A DNA stretch of 64,000 bases from Clostridium tunisiense TJ (lineage in GTDB: Bacteria; Bacillota; Clostridia; Clostridiales; Clostridiaceae). The position numbers and the translations under genes were made by a program. This document shows, piece by piece, positions 1 through 7,686 of the stretch. Below the pieces are notes generated by a model. The model did no database searches and had not been told where the DNA came from. It saw only the letters and a program-made list of their open reading frames with translations. Position 1 is the first letter of the stretch. Each line of letters opens with the position of its first letter. Where the stretch lies: the NCBI RefSeq assembly GCF_000300195.1, contig NZ_AMQH01000011.1, forward strand, positions 62,001-126,000, written 5' to 3'.

Positions 1-24
1 CATATCAATTTCATCAAATTTCAT
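1..24 (-). CDS. partial gene, 5' end only (cut by window edge)
   Basis: Eight codons (MKFDEIDM) read leftward off the window edge from an ATG. An AGGAG-like site lies about 12 bases upstream, rather far for an ideal RBS. The peptide is too short to assign a family. It is divergent from the AhpD-like gene at 366, so the two may share the intervening control region. Confidence 0.3.
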
Positions 25-365
25 TTGTAATTTATTCTCCTAAAATTTATTTTACTTGATATATTTATTTTTAAATTATATTCTACTTGAAATACAATAT
101 TATTTCCATAGCAACTATAATTTTATTATAGGTTAGCAAAATTAAGATTTGCCTTTTACATGAAACTGTATTGATTTTTTTAATTCTACAAAATATTTGT
201 AGGATAATATGGTCTTAATTTTGAAGCCCATGGAAAAACTTTATAAGTTATACCGTTATAGTGACAATGTTCACTTAGAAGTTATGTTAACTATCTTTGA
301 GTTAATTTTTATCGAAGTACTCTTAGAAAATTAATTATTCATATGTCTATTTAAGGAGGATTATC
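1..365. other. intergenic region with a short dyad
   Basis: Apart from the partial gene at the left edge I see no coding potential here. A dyad with arms CTACAAA and TTTGTAG spans 186-202 and sits directly before a GATAAT box, so it could be an operator. It lies about 165 bases before the AhpD-like gene. No convincing -35 element was found. Confidence 0.35.
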
Positions 366-794
366 ATGGCAAGAATAAATTATTCACAAGAAGGATTAAC
401 ACCTTTTCAACAATTGTTAGGACATAATAAAAATATACTTGAAAATTGGTCAGCTTTAGAAGAATGTTTTTTTAAAAGTAACACCTTTAGCTCTCAGTTA
501 AAAGAAGAGGTACGACGTACCCTTGCCTTTAATAATGGCTGTGAGTATTGTATGGCTAAGGGTAAGCCTTCAGACGGTATAACGGACTCTAAAATTATTA
601 TAGCTACTAAAATTGCAGATATAATTTCAAGAAGTTCTATTATCGATGATGAAGCCTTTCATTCATTAAAATCTCAATTTAGTGATGAAGAAATCTCTGA
701 ACTTCTAGCTTTTATATGTTTTATAACAGCTTCTCAAAAATTTGGAGCATCACTGGATTTGAAGCCAAGCTACCAACTTGAATTTTTAAAATAG
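366..794 (+). CDS. AhpD-like / carboxymuconolactone decarboxylase family protein
   Basis: 142-residue all-helical protein of the AhpD-like fold. The sequence shows the family's redox motif CEYC at about residues 58-61, inside NNGCEYCMAKGK, followed by a helix pair. Known members with CxxC act as peroxidase partners (AhpD) or as small thiol-disulphide proteins. The residues N-terminal to the CxxC differ from classical AhpD, so the exact activity is open. The start is fixed by AAGGAGG seven bases before ATG. It stands alone, divergent from the partial gene at the window edge and convergent with the CD3324-type gene. Peroxide or thiol stress function is inference. Confidence 0.7.
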   Translation: MARINYSQEGLTPFQQLLGHNKNILENWSALEECFFKSNTFSSQLKEEVRRTLAFNNGCEYCMAKGKPSDGITDSKIIIATKIADIISRSSIIDDEAFHSLKSQFSDEEISELLAFICFITASQKFGASLDLKPSYQLEFLK

Positions 795-861
795 TAACCT
801 ATGTAGCCTAGCCTTAGGTTATAAAAATGTTATAAACACTTCCATATTTTTCCTAACACAA

Positions 862-894
862 AAAGCTACCACTCTAAATTTGAGTAGTAGCTTT
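862..894 (-). terminator. Rho-independent terminator of the CD3324-family gene
   Basis: Stem GCTACTACTC / GAGTGGTAGC with a 7-base loop, followed on the minus strand by TTTTTG. It starts a few bases after the stop codon of the gene at 899. The other strand has only TTT, so it acts mainly for the minus-strand gene. Confidence 0.75.
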
Positions 895-898
895 CATC

Positions 899-1168
899 TT
901 ATGAACTTTTTTTATATACAATTCTCTTAATACTTTCAACTGAAAGATAATATTCTTCTGCTAAATCTTTAATCTTACATCCACTGCAATATTTATTGTA
1001 TATATCTTCATTTCTCTTTCTTATATACTCACGATTACCTGAGCTCTCTCCCCACTTTTTTCGTGTATTTGGTGGAGATGGAATATAAATATATTCACCT
1101 TGAATATACTTTTGAATTTCCTTAATTAAATTATCAGGTAAAACACTTTCAACTTTTACATATTTCAC
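899..1168 (-). CDS. CD3324 family protein (small HTH DNA-binding protein)
   Basis: 89 residues. The N-terminal half (KVESVLPDNLIKEIQKYIQGEYIYIP) and the C-terminal LAEEYYLSVESIKRIVY match the CD3324 family, which resembles the Mor/Martha-type helix-turn-helix of phage middle-promoter activators. The C-terminal 25 residues form the likely recognition helices (LAEEY-x3-VESIKRIV). A basic linker (RKKWG...RKRNEDIYNKY) joins the parts. It probably binds DNA; its target is unknown. It is monocistronic with its own terminator. An AAGGAGCTGAGC site precedes the ATG. Confidence 0.75.
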   Translation of the reverse strand: MKYVKVESVLPDNLIKEIQKYIQGEYIYIPSPPNTRKKWGESSGNREYIRKRNEDIYNKYCSGCKIKDLAEEYYLSVESIKRIVYKKSS

Positions 1169-1236
1169 AAAGCTCAGCTCCTTAAATCTTTATTTAAATT
1201 AAGGAAACAAAGCCCGTAAAGGTATTAATTTTACTT

Positions 1237-1288
1237 AGGCATTTTCAAAAACAAATAAATCAGTATCTTCATTTATTTTATTTATACT
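1237..1288 (+). repeat. truncated copy of the ~177-bp MITE-like repeat
   Basis: These 52 bases match the left end of the full repeat at 47514: AGGCAT, then a TTCAAAAA block, then AAATAAATCAGT, with scattered substitutions. The match stops after ATACT. The right half and the second terminal inverted repeat are missing, so this is a decayed end fragment. It lies just downstream of the small HTH remnant at 1319. Confidence 0.7.
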
Positions 1289-1318
1289 TAGAAATATGCT
1301 TTAGTAAGAGCGACTATA

Positions 1319-1414
1319 TTACTTGTCTCTGTGCAAATTGCCGCCAAAAGTCATACCTACAGACTTTGCACAGAGTATTTTGAGTTGTTCCTTTACAGCT
1401 AATTCAAATCTCAT
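1319..1414 (-). pseudogene. 31-codon reading frame, likely N-terminal remnant of a small HTH regulator
   Basis: The ATG is preceded by an excellent RBS (AGGAGGTGATAAA). The frame reads MRFELAVKEQLKILCAKSVG then MTFGGNLHRDK and stops. The first 25 residues resemble the first helix of XRE-type HTH proteins from Clostridia (LKILCAKSGMT style), but the rest of the fold is absent. An inverted repeat (CTCTGTGCAAA at 1327, TTTGCACAGAG at 1367) lies inside the frame. A truncated regulator next to a decayed mobile repeat is the best reading; a genuine 31-residue peptide is possible. The HTH similarity is from memory of the family. Confidence 0.4.
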
Positions 1415-1537
1415 TTTATCACCTCCAATAAATCTTATAGTAAATTATAAGAACAGCCTCCTACATATATGCATAAAATGTATTGATAATTGTCAAATAT
1501 CAACATCTTTCTCAAATCAATACTAGGAGGTATTTTA

Positions 1538-1921
1538 ATGCTAAAAAACTACCCTTACGAGTACTACTCAGAAGGCTTTCGAGCAGACTATCGAATAACT
1601 ATTAAGCCAAACGAAAAGCGCCTTTATTTGATAAAAGACAATAAAATATTTAAATCCTACCCAATAGCTACTGGCAAACCCTCAACTCCTACTCCTATAG
1701 GCACCTTTAAAATTGAAAATGCAGCTATAAATCCTGGTGGCCCCTTTGGAGTGAGATGGCTAGGTCTAGATGCCCCCTATGGCGATTACGGAATACATGG
1801 AACTAACAACCCCTCTTCCATAGGGAAATCCGTATCTAACGGTTGTATTCGGATGTATAATAAAGATATTCTTGATTTAGTTAAATATGTATGGATAGGT
1901 ACTGTTGTAAAAATAGTTTAA
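1538..1921 (+). CDS. L,D-transpeptidase (YkuD domain)
   Basis: 127 residues forming a single YkuD domain, which makes 3-3 peptidoglycan crosslinks or attaches proteins to peptidoglycan. The catalytic signature is complete: HGTNNPSSIGKSVSNGCIRM, with the nucleophile Cys in SNGCIRM and the conserved HGT upstream. TPIGTF, typical of the fold, is also present. The start was set at the ATG preceded by CTAGGAGG; an in-frame ATG 48 bases earlier has no RBS. There is no signal peptide or LysM domain. Small YkuD proteins of this kind occur in spore-formers, some in spores. It is monocistronic, convergent with the P-loop kinase gene. Confidence 0.88.
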   Translation: MLKNYPYEYYSEGFRADYRITIKPNEKRLYLIKDNKIFKSYPIATGKPSTPTPIGTFKIENAAINPGGPFGVRWLGLDAPYGDYGIHGTNNPSSIGKSVSNGCIRMYNKDILDLVKYVWIGTVVKIV

Positions 1922-1956
1922 TAATTATCCACACAAAATTCATGCTATTATTTACT

Positions 1957-2012
1957 TATAGGGAACAAAAGTTAATGCTTAACTATGGGTGAACCAGCAA
2001 CTGTTCCCTTAA
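1957..2012. repeat. small nested-hairpin repeat, copy 1
   Basis: Outer arms TATAGGGAAC and GTTCCCTTAA enclose a perfect inner hairpin AGTTAATGCTTAACT. The same architecture recurs at 41352-41409 with a different inner hairpin sequence. It lies between convergent genes. It has no T-tract, so it is not a plain terminator. Confidence 0.5.
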
Positions 2013-2044
2013 TGAAATATGGTGATTCTACGGGTTTCAGCCCA

Positions 2045-2674
2045 TTAGCAATTATTTATAACTAAATTGGCTGACCTTAGAGGTTCAAAGGTTTTATCAT
2101 AGTACTCCTCAGCTGCCCAGTAACGTTCCTTATATTTCTCGATAACCTGACTAAGATCACCCTTATGATGACTTCTAATTATTTCTCTTTCAAATCTCAC
2201 ATCTCTTGGGCAATCTACAAAAATCATATAATCAAAGAAATCTCTCCAACATTTCCTTTGAAGATAAACTCCCTCAACAATTACTATACTTCTTGAAGCT
2301 ATCTTATAGCTCCTCTCAGTTATCACATCTTTTTCCTTATTATAACAATTTAATTTTAACTCTACATCATTACTTTTAAGTGATTTAAACAAATGATCTC
2401 TAATATAAATTTCATTCCACTGTAAATAAAAAAGCTCGTACCATTGTTCATATCCTGTGCTATATCTTTGCTCTCTAGTAGTAATATAATCATCTATATG
2501 AAAAACTTGCACTGGGTATTTTTCTTTAAAATGCTTCACTAATTGCTCAGTTATGGAAGTCTTACCAGCACAACTATACCCATCAATACCAATTATATAA
2601 TTTTCTTTTCTTTCTTCTATATTTTTAAAGACTAAAGCAATAATAAGTTCAACATTTTTATTTTCCATAATCAT
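2045..2674 (-). CDS. uridine kinase-like P-loop NTPase
   Basis: 209 residues. Walker A is GIDGYSCAGKTS near residue 30. The HIDDY motif near residue 60 and a C-terminal DVRFEREIIRSHHKG segment with Arg residues are typical of the uridine kinase/phosphoribulokinase superfamily. Such proteins phosphorylate nucleosides or other small alcohols with ATP; the substrate cannot be told from sequence. The first of two ATGs (MIMEN) is used, with AAGGTAAGG upstream. It heads no obvious operon and sits in the single-gene array of small metabolite- and drug-modifying enzymes. Confidence 0.7.
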   Translation of the reverse strand: MIMENKNVELIIALVFKNIEERKENYIIGIDGYSCAGKTSITEQLVKHFKEKYPVQVFHIDDYITTREQRYSTGYEQWYELFYLQWNEIYIRDHLFKSLKSNDVELKLNCYNKEKDVITERSYKIASRSIVIVEGVYLQRKCWRDFFDYMIFVDCPRDVRFEREIIRSHHKGDLSQVIEKYKERYWAAEEYYDKTFEPLRSANLVINNC

Positions 2675-2770
2675 TAACCTTACCTTTAAATACTTATTTG
2701 CAATTATATCTACTAAGTTTATATATTCTCGAAGAATACATGAGCTTTAACTCTAAAAGAATCTTATTAC

Positions 2771-3550
2771 TTAAAATAAATAATCCAAAGCTTCAACATA
2801 GTCTAAGTCAAGTGAATCCTTAATAAAGTCTCTTAAAAGTTTTAAGTGACCTGCACCATATAGCACTAATATACGGTCTTCTTCTTTAGAAATACTTTTT
2901 AAGTTAGAAAAAATATGTAAATTTCTTTTGTACCATGAAGCTACAAAATCTACTCCTACTGAATCCTCACCTACTCCAATTTCATTAAAGGGTAAAAATG
3001 AAGTTGAGTGTTGAAGCTCATTGGTTTCTTTATCATTGAAAAATCTAAATATCTTTTCTATACTAGCTGATTCGTTGAACGTGCTGTAGAACGCATTTGC
3101 AAACCTCATATATGAATCTTCTAACTTTTTATATGCTACATCATCTTCTTTTGCCTTTTCAAACACCTTAGGCTGAGACCATCCATCAAAATAATCAATA
3201 CAATTTATATAGTTTATTCTATTATATTTCCCTAAATCAAAAGCAAATTTTATACGCTCATCCGTAGATTCAGTAATATTATAATCTGCTCCTTTTATTT
3301 TATATTCACCTAATTTTCCATTTAAATCTAATGTAGGATCTTCTAAAAACTCTTGAAAAATCTTATTATATTTTTCCTCTTCACTAGGTCTCAATTCAAC
3401 ACATAACTTATTTGGTTGAAATTCTGATATTTTATTTATAATTTCAGATAATTCTTTTTGCCTATTTTCATTTTGAATCTTAATAATATCAGTACCTTCT
3501 TTAGTTTCAAAGTGAAATGTACCTAGAATCATGATCTTAGGATTACTCAT
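2771..3550 (-). CDS. DUF5694 domain protein (TraB/GumN-like)
   Basis: 259 residues. The N-terminal strand and motif MILGTFHFE, then LCVELRPSEEEKYN, and the C-terminal LVLYGAGHLKLLRDF are the hallmarks of DUF5694. This family is related to TraB/GumN/Tiki-type hydrolases, where the paired GxxH and GAGH motifs are thought to bind metal. There is no signal peptide, so it should be cytosolic. Substrate unknown. AAGGAGATAATT precedes the ATG. A GGTAAAGT box on the minus strand at about 3604 may be its -10. Confidence 0.7.
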   Translation of the reverse strand: MSNPKIMILGTFHFETKEGTDIIKIQNENRQKELSEIINKISEFQPNKLCVELRPSEEEKYNKIFQEFLEDPTLDLNGKLGEYKIKGADYNITESTDERIKFAFDLGKYNRINYINCIDYFDGWSQPKVFEKAKEDDVAYKKLEDSYMRFANAFYSTFNESASIEKIFRFFNDKETNELQHSTSFLPFNEIGVGEDSVGVDFVASWYKRNLHIFSNLKSISKEEDRILVLYGAGHLKLLRDFIKDSLDLDYVEALDYLF

Positions 3551-3663
3551 AATTATCTCCTTTACAACTTATTTAATGTGCTTTATAAATTTCATTTTTA
3601 TACTTTACCGTAATATGAAATTTAAGATTAGCTGCTCTTTAAAATAAAGTTAACTAATATAAT

Positions 3664-3993
3664 TTATTCATAACTTTCTTTAAATATTGTTTTAAACAAT
3701 TCACAGGGAATCTGTTGTTTATGAAAAACTTGCAACATACCTTTTGGTGTTATCTTATATTCTTCCAATTCATTTTCATGTAAAACAGCAGCTTTTGCTT
3801 GAATATTAATATGATCTTTAAATGGAATAAGTCGAACAACATTATTCTCTATATAAAATGATGGCAATTTAGCCCATAATTTCTCTTCAATATTCTGAGA
3901 AGTACTTGCATAAATAAGCTTATATAGCTCGTAGAACCTTTGCTTGGTTTCCTCTTCAAATTTCTCTAAATAATTATATATCTCTTCTTCCAT
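3664..3993 (-). CDS. DUF1801 / YdhG-like small protein
   Basis: 109 residues. The pattern IYNYLEKFEEETKQRFYELYKLI...EEKLWAKLPSFYIENNVVRLIPFKDHINI matches the YdhG/DUF1801 fold, sometimes annotated as an iron chaperone after the frataxin-like Bacillus Fra. The central AKLPSFY and FKDHINI strands are visible; the last 25 residues are poorly conserved. Function in iron delivery is family knowledge and is not shown here. GGAGAATAAAAT precedes the ATG. It is monocistronic. Confidence 0.65.
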   Translation of the reverse strand: MEEEIYNYLEKFEEETKQRFYELYKLIYASTSQNIEEKLWAKLPSFYIENNVVRLIPFKDHINIQAKAAVLHENELEEYKITPKGMLQVFHKQQIPCELFKTIFKESYE

Positions 3994-4047
3994 ATTTTAT
4001 TCTCCATTTCTACAAATGCATCTTTAACTACACTTTGTATAAATAAT

Positions 4048-4161
4048 CTATATTTGAAAATTGTTTATGGCACTACAATAGCCCTTACCTCTATGTTCTT
4101 CACTATAAATCTGACAACCTATTTCATAACCTACGCTCTCCAAATCCTTTGAAGAATTTGA
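4048..4161 (-). pseudogene. GNAT acetyltransferase fragment (remnant)
   Basis: A 37-codon open stretch on the minus strand reads ...LESVGYEIGCQIYSEEH then RGKGYCSAINNF, ending at TAG. This is the acetyl-CoA-binding strand and helix of a RimJ/RimL-type GNAT, with RGKGY as the R/QxxGxG/A motif. The rest of the domain is missing on both sides and there is no start codon with RBS. It lies just downstream of the kinase gene at 4182, so it is a decayed gene in what would otherwise be called intergenic DNA. Confidence 0.65.
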
Positions 4162-4181
4162 TTATCCCTCAGAGTGCAAGT

Positions 4182-4757
4182 TTAAAATTTATATAAATCT
4201 AGGGTATTCTTAACCCTTTCATAGATTTCTTCAAAATTAACTGCCTTAAAATCTGTAGTATCAATATCTATAGTTATGCTATTTTCTATATTTAGCTTAA
4301 ACTCTCTATTGTTTATATTTTTATTATATTCCTCAAAGCTTTCTACCGGTCTAATATGCCCTATATGTCTTTCACCTGAATTATTTCTATCTATGAATCT
4401 TTCGTAAAGGATATGAGCTTCACAATAACAAAATAATTGAATTACTTTATATGGATGCCTTTTTTTTATATCTAAGAAAGATTTTGTTGAATACCTATTA
4501 TCAAAGTTACCTTCTACAATAAAGGGTTTTCCTGTTTGTAAAAGTTTTTCAGTAAATAAATAGGTAAGATCAAAGCTTGCACCTCCAAGCTTAAGTCCCC
4601 ATTCTTCGTCTCGTATTCCTATAGTATCAAAAAGTAATTCTTTAATCTCATCCTTATTAATTACTGGTAAATTAAATCTTTCAGCTAAATCCTTACTCAA
4701 GGTAGTTTTTCCAGCAGCTGGAGCCCCTGAAACTATAATCATTAAATTTTCTTTCAT
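4182..4757 (-). CDS. AAA-type P-loop kinase-like ATPase
   Basis: 191 residues. Walker A SGAPAAGKTT lies near residue 10, followed by LPVINKDEIKELLFD, the hallmark of AAA_33/zeta-toxin/T4 kinase-type small-molecule kinases. FIVEGNFDNR is the second conserved strand. Likely an ATP-dependent kinase of an unknown small substrate; antibiotic or nucleoside phosphorylation is possible. The start was moved to the ATG behind GGAGATGAG; an ATG 15 bases earlier has no RBS. It is a single gene in the accessory array. Confidence 0.65.
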   Translation of the reverse strand: MKENLMIIVSGAPAAGKTTLSKDLAERFNLPVINKDEIKELLFDTIGIRDEEWGLKLGGASFDLTYLFTEKLLQTGKPFIVEGNFDNRYSTKSFLDIKKRHPYKVIQLFCYCEAHILYERFIDRNNSGERHIGHIRPVESFEEYNKNINNREFKLNIENSITIDIDTTDFKAVNFEEIYERVKNTLDLYKF

Positions 4758-4854
4758 AAATCTCATCTCCATAGCTAAAACACTAAACTATTTTGTATTT
4801 AACTTCTTCCCTTCTACACGTAGTTATTTAATCACTGTTCCAAGCTATAATTAT

Positions 4855-5400
4855 TTATTTTAATACATCTTCTATATTTATTCGCCATACCATATGGTCC
4901 TCACCTTCACCCCAAAAATCTTTTAAATGATACTCAGGATTTCCAAACTTACTTATCCATATTTTCTGTGCACTTTTATAACCACTGTCAAAGCAAAATT
5001 CCTCTATTCCTTTTCTATGAAGTTCTTTAAATATTGCATTTAGCATTCTGTTCCCAACACCTTGCTTTTGGTATTCAGGATGAACAAACACTGTTCCTAT
5101 TTCGACTACAGCCTTTAATTTTCCCTTTGTGCAGGTATCTATTAGTTCATTGGAAGGTCCATATTCAATTGATCCAACTATTTTCTCTCCCACTTTTGCT
5201 ATAAGAAAAAACCTGTCCTTACCATGGCTTTCCATATCCTGATTTAAACATCTTCTCTTATCAATAATTTCATTTTCAAAGACATCTACTAATTCTAAAA
5301 TCCCATTTCTCTCAAAAGTATCTCTAAGCACAATTTCAAAGAATTTATTGATTTCTTCTATATCTTCAATCCTCGGTCTGCTTATTTCTATATTTTTCAT
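4855..5400 (-). CDS. GNAT family N-acetyltransferase
   Basis: 181 residues. The acetyl-CoA motif is VFVHPEYQKQGVGNRML (Q-K-Q-G-V-G) near residue 120, preceded by the GSIEYGP strand and followed by FCFDSGYKSAQKIW. The C-terminus (GNPEYHLKDFWGEGEDHMVW) is typical of one GNAT subgroup. Substrate unknown. The start was set behind AAGGAGTGATACCT; an upstream in-frame ATG lacks an RBS. It lies 36 bases after another GNAT gene (5437-5907), likely in the same transcript. Confidence 0.82.
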   Translation of the reverse strand: MKNIEISRPRIEDIEEINKFFEIVLRDTFERNGILELVDVFENEIIDKRRCLNQDMESHGKDRFFLIAKVGEKIVGSIEYGPSNELIDTCTKGKLKAVVEIGTVFVHPEYQKQGVGNRMLNAIFKELHRKGIEEFCFDSGYKSAQKIWISKFGNPEYHLKDFWGEGEDHMVWRINIEDVLK

Positions 5401-5436
5401 AGGTATCACTCCTTGTCCAAAATTCAATACAATGCA

Positions 5437-5907
5437 TTAAAATTCCTTTCTGTAAAACACAATGGTTAATTTTTCATTAACTATTTTTGTTTCTCCTGTT
5501 TTTATATAGCCCAGCTTTTCATATAAGTAGCAATTTCCCTTTTCTTGCAATATGGTATCCAATCTCCATTCCATAGCCTCACTATGCAAGGTCTCAATTA
5601 ATTTAAAAACCTTTTGAGCTATGCCCTTACCTTGGTATTCTGGTAATACAAATATAGGGCTAACACGGTAAATCATATTTTCAACCTTTACTACTCTAAT
5701 TGCTCCGACAGTAACCTTGTCCATATTAATAAGGTAATAATCACTCTGTTCTTCATTAATCCTTCTAATTACCTTTTCTATTGATTCATTTCCTGGGTTA
5801 GTTTTATAGTCCTCATATTTCTCTAATAAACTTTCAAAAGCTTTAACTTGCATTTCATGAATAATCTGTGCATCTTCTAATCCTGCTTTTCTTAAACATA
5901 CCTCCAT
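5437..5907 (-). CDS. GNAT family N-acetyltransferase
   Basis: 156 residues. VSPIFVLPEYQGKGIAQKVFKLIE carries the acetyl-CoA pyrophosphate loop QGKGIA near residue 95; the C-terminal CYLYEKLGYIKTGE is the conserved strand around the active-site Tyr. Substrate unknown. AAGGAGAAGAATTTA precedes the ATG. It is upstream of the GNAT at 4855 with a 36-base gap and downstream of a small membrane protein gene, so all three may be co-transcribed. Confidence 0.85.
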   Translation of the reverse strand: MEVCLRKAGLEDAQIIHEMQVKAFESLLEKYEDYKTNPGNESIEKVIRRINEEQSDYYLINMDKVTVGAIRVVKVENMIYRVSPIFVLPEYQGKGIAQKVFKLIETLHSEAMEWRLDTILQEKGNCYLYEKLGYIKTGETKIVNEKLTIVFYRKEF

Positions 5908-5944
5908 TAAATTCTTCTCCTTAAATATTCATTCTAACCTTTGT

Positions 5945-6388
5945 TTAAACTTCTTTTTTCATTTCTTTGTAAAGTCTTATTACTATATTTGTTGGAAATA
6001 ATCCTTTTTCAAATAAAACAACACTTGCTAATGCGGCTTGGACTAATCCGATAATAAAAAATAAAACATGCAAAAGAGCCACTGCTCTTAGCATTATACA
6101 TTGAACTATTATCCAAATCATCAAAGTCCCACCAAAAACACCACTTATGTAACCTCGAAATTTTGATTTACTGTAAAGTGCCAAAGTACTTAAAATATTA
6201 CCAAGCCCTATAATAGCAAACAAAATAATTCCAGGTATTAAATAATTAGTAAATGGGGAATTTTTTAGTGGTTCAAGTGGCATGCCCAAAGGCTCTAATG
6301 GGTTAATAATTGCTGCTAATCCTCCAGCCATGGCACCAATTCCAACAAACAAATGTAAGCCAAATAATAACCGATACACTAATTTCAT
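5945..6388 (-). CDS. four-helix integral membrane protein
   Basis: 147 residues with four hydrophobic stretches (about 5-25, 48-68, 78-100 and 105-125) and a PLEPLGMPLEPL loop between helices 1 and 2. I do not recognise a specific family with confidence; DoxX-like or DUF4345-like small membrane proteins have this layout. AAGGAGAATAAGT fixes the ATG; an in-frame upstream ATG lacks an RBS. It is first in a possible three-gene unit with two GNATs. A hairpin lies 60-100 bases upstream. Confidence 0.6.
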   Translation of the reverse strand: MKLVYRLLFGLHLFVGIGAMAGGLAAIINPLEPLGMPLEPLKNSPFTNYLIPGIILFAIIGLGNILSTLALYSKSKFRGYISGVFGGTLMIWIIVQCIMLRAVALLHVLFFIIGLVQAALASVVLFEKGLFPTNIVIRLYKEMKKEV

Positions 6389-6449
6389 ACTTATTCTCCT
6401 TAGATGACTAATAATTTTTTTCATGGATTTTATAATTTTGCTTTAGTTA

Positions 6450-6490
6450 AAGGCTAGAGTTTTATAATAAATCTTCTAAACTCTAGCCTT
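6450..6490. terminator. bidirectional hairpin terminator
   Basis: Perfect 14-base arms AAAGGCTAGAGTTT / AAACTCTAGCCTTT with a 12-14 base loop. It sits between the AraC-GyrI gene (stop at 6677) and the membrane protein gene (start 6388). T-tracts are weak on both sides. It could end the AraC transcript or attenuate a transcript entering the membrane protein gene. Confidence 0.6.
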
Positions 6491-6676
6491 TATATTGCTC
6501 CTATGTTGGTTACCCTAAAATCTTTAGTGATGGATTAAATACATTATGCCTTGAAACCCCACAATATTACTTTCATAGAGAATATCACACTTGTGAGAAT
6601 CATCGAATTCAATTTTAATATGCTAATATTTTACCATAAATTGTTTATATATTCCATATTTTTATATTTTGCAACC

Positions 6677-7576
6677 CTACTTTTGTTTGTTTACAGGAAC
6701 CCATATTTCACAGGTATAGTTATCCTCATTTGTATTTCCTGGTGGATAAACCTCAATTTCATAGTTTGCTGACCTCTCATATCCAGATGAAGGAAGCCAT
6801 TCTGTTGTTATTCTTGTCCAAACGGCATCAATTGGATGTTCTTTACTACTTAAGCTACCTCTCACAGTAAAAACTGCCCATTTGCTCGCTGGTATAGTAT
6901 AACTTTGCAAATCTGTTACAACATTTTCATCTACTTCAGCACCAATAGCCATTAATGTTTCTCCATTTTCTAGTGTCTGAGTAAAACCCATCTGCCACAT
7001 AGGGCTGCGATAAAGTTTGTAATCACATGCTAGTTTCCTATCAATGCCTCCATTCAAAAATTCATTCCATAGCTCCCATGCTTCACCTGAAGATTCCTTC
7101 CAATCGTTAGCTGTAGCGTTTGCGGACTGCCTCTTTATTTGTCTAACAAGCCCCACTAAATTTATCCCTTTCTTTTCTTCAATACGATATTCCATCTCAA
7201 CATCTCCTTTTATTGAAATATGAAAAGTGATGGGCGGATAGGCCTTAAGTTTTACCCCTAAAGTGCGCGCTCCCTTTGGAGTTATTCCGTGCATTTCAAC
7301 GAAGGCACGAGTAAAAGCATCCGGTGAATTATATCCATACTTCAAAGCTACATCAATTACTTTTGTGTCACTGCTCTGAAGTTCTAGTGCCGCAAGGGTT
7401 AATCTCCTGCGACGGATATATTCCGCTAAAGATATACCAATAATATAAGAAAAAACACGTCCAAACTGATGCATGGAACAACAAGCAATTTTTGACACCT
7501 CATCATACATGATATCATCAGTTAAATGTCCTTCAATATAATCCACAGTCGCTGTCATTCTTTGAACCCATTCCAT
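6677..7576 (-). CDS. AraC-family regulator with GyrI-like effector domain
   Basis: 299 residues. Residues 1-105 form two HTH motifs of the AraC/XylS type (VSKIACCSMHQFGRVFSYIIG and IDVALKYGYNSPDAFTRAF, ending in GITPKGAR). Residues 125-299 form a GyrI-like/SOUL-type drug-binding domain (MEYRIEEKKGINLVGL...YTIPASKWAVFTVRG...WLPSSGYERS...EIWVPV). The order matches Rob/BmrR-style multidrug sensors. It probably binds hydrophobic drugs and controls a nearby or distant efflux or modifying gene. No transporter is adjacent; the ANT(6)-GNAT pair lies immediately upstream. Confidence 0.88.
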   Translation of the reverse strand: MEWVQRMTATVDYIEGHLTDDIMYDEVSKIACCSMHQFGRVFSYIIGISLAEYIRRRRLTLAALELQSSDTKVIDVALKYGYNSPDAFTRAFVEMHGITPKGARTLGVKLKAYPPITFHISIKGDVEMEYRIEEKKGINLVGLVRQIKRQSANATANDWKESSGEAWELWNEFLNGGIDRKLACDYKLYRSPMWQMGFTQTLENGETLMAIGAEVDENVVTDLQSYTIPASKWAVFTVRGSLSSKEHPIDAVWTRITTEWLPSSGYERSANYEIEVYPPGNTNEDNYTCEIWVPVNKQK

Positions 7577-7686
7577 AGCCTCATCCTCCTTTCATATTAA
7601 GTTTAACAAAGGTAATGTTAAGATACCCTGCATTTTAGGTACAAATCTGCAGGATTTTTGCTCTTGCATGTTACCTAACTTGGGCT

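Noticed and set aside
1323..1526. 67-codon plus-strand frame
   Set aside because: Antisense to the small HTH-like frame and extends into the L,D-transpeptidase leader; no RBS.
6551..6772. 73-codon hydrophobic plus-strand frame
   Set aside because: Overlaps the AraC-GyrI 3' end antisense, no RBS; hydrophobicity is typical of AT-rich shadow frames.
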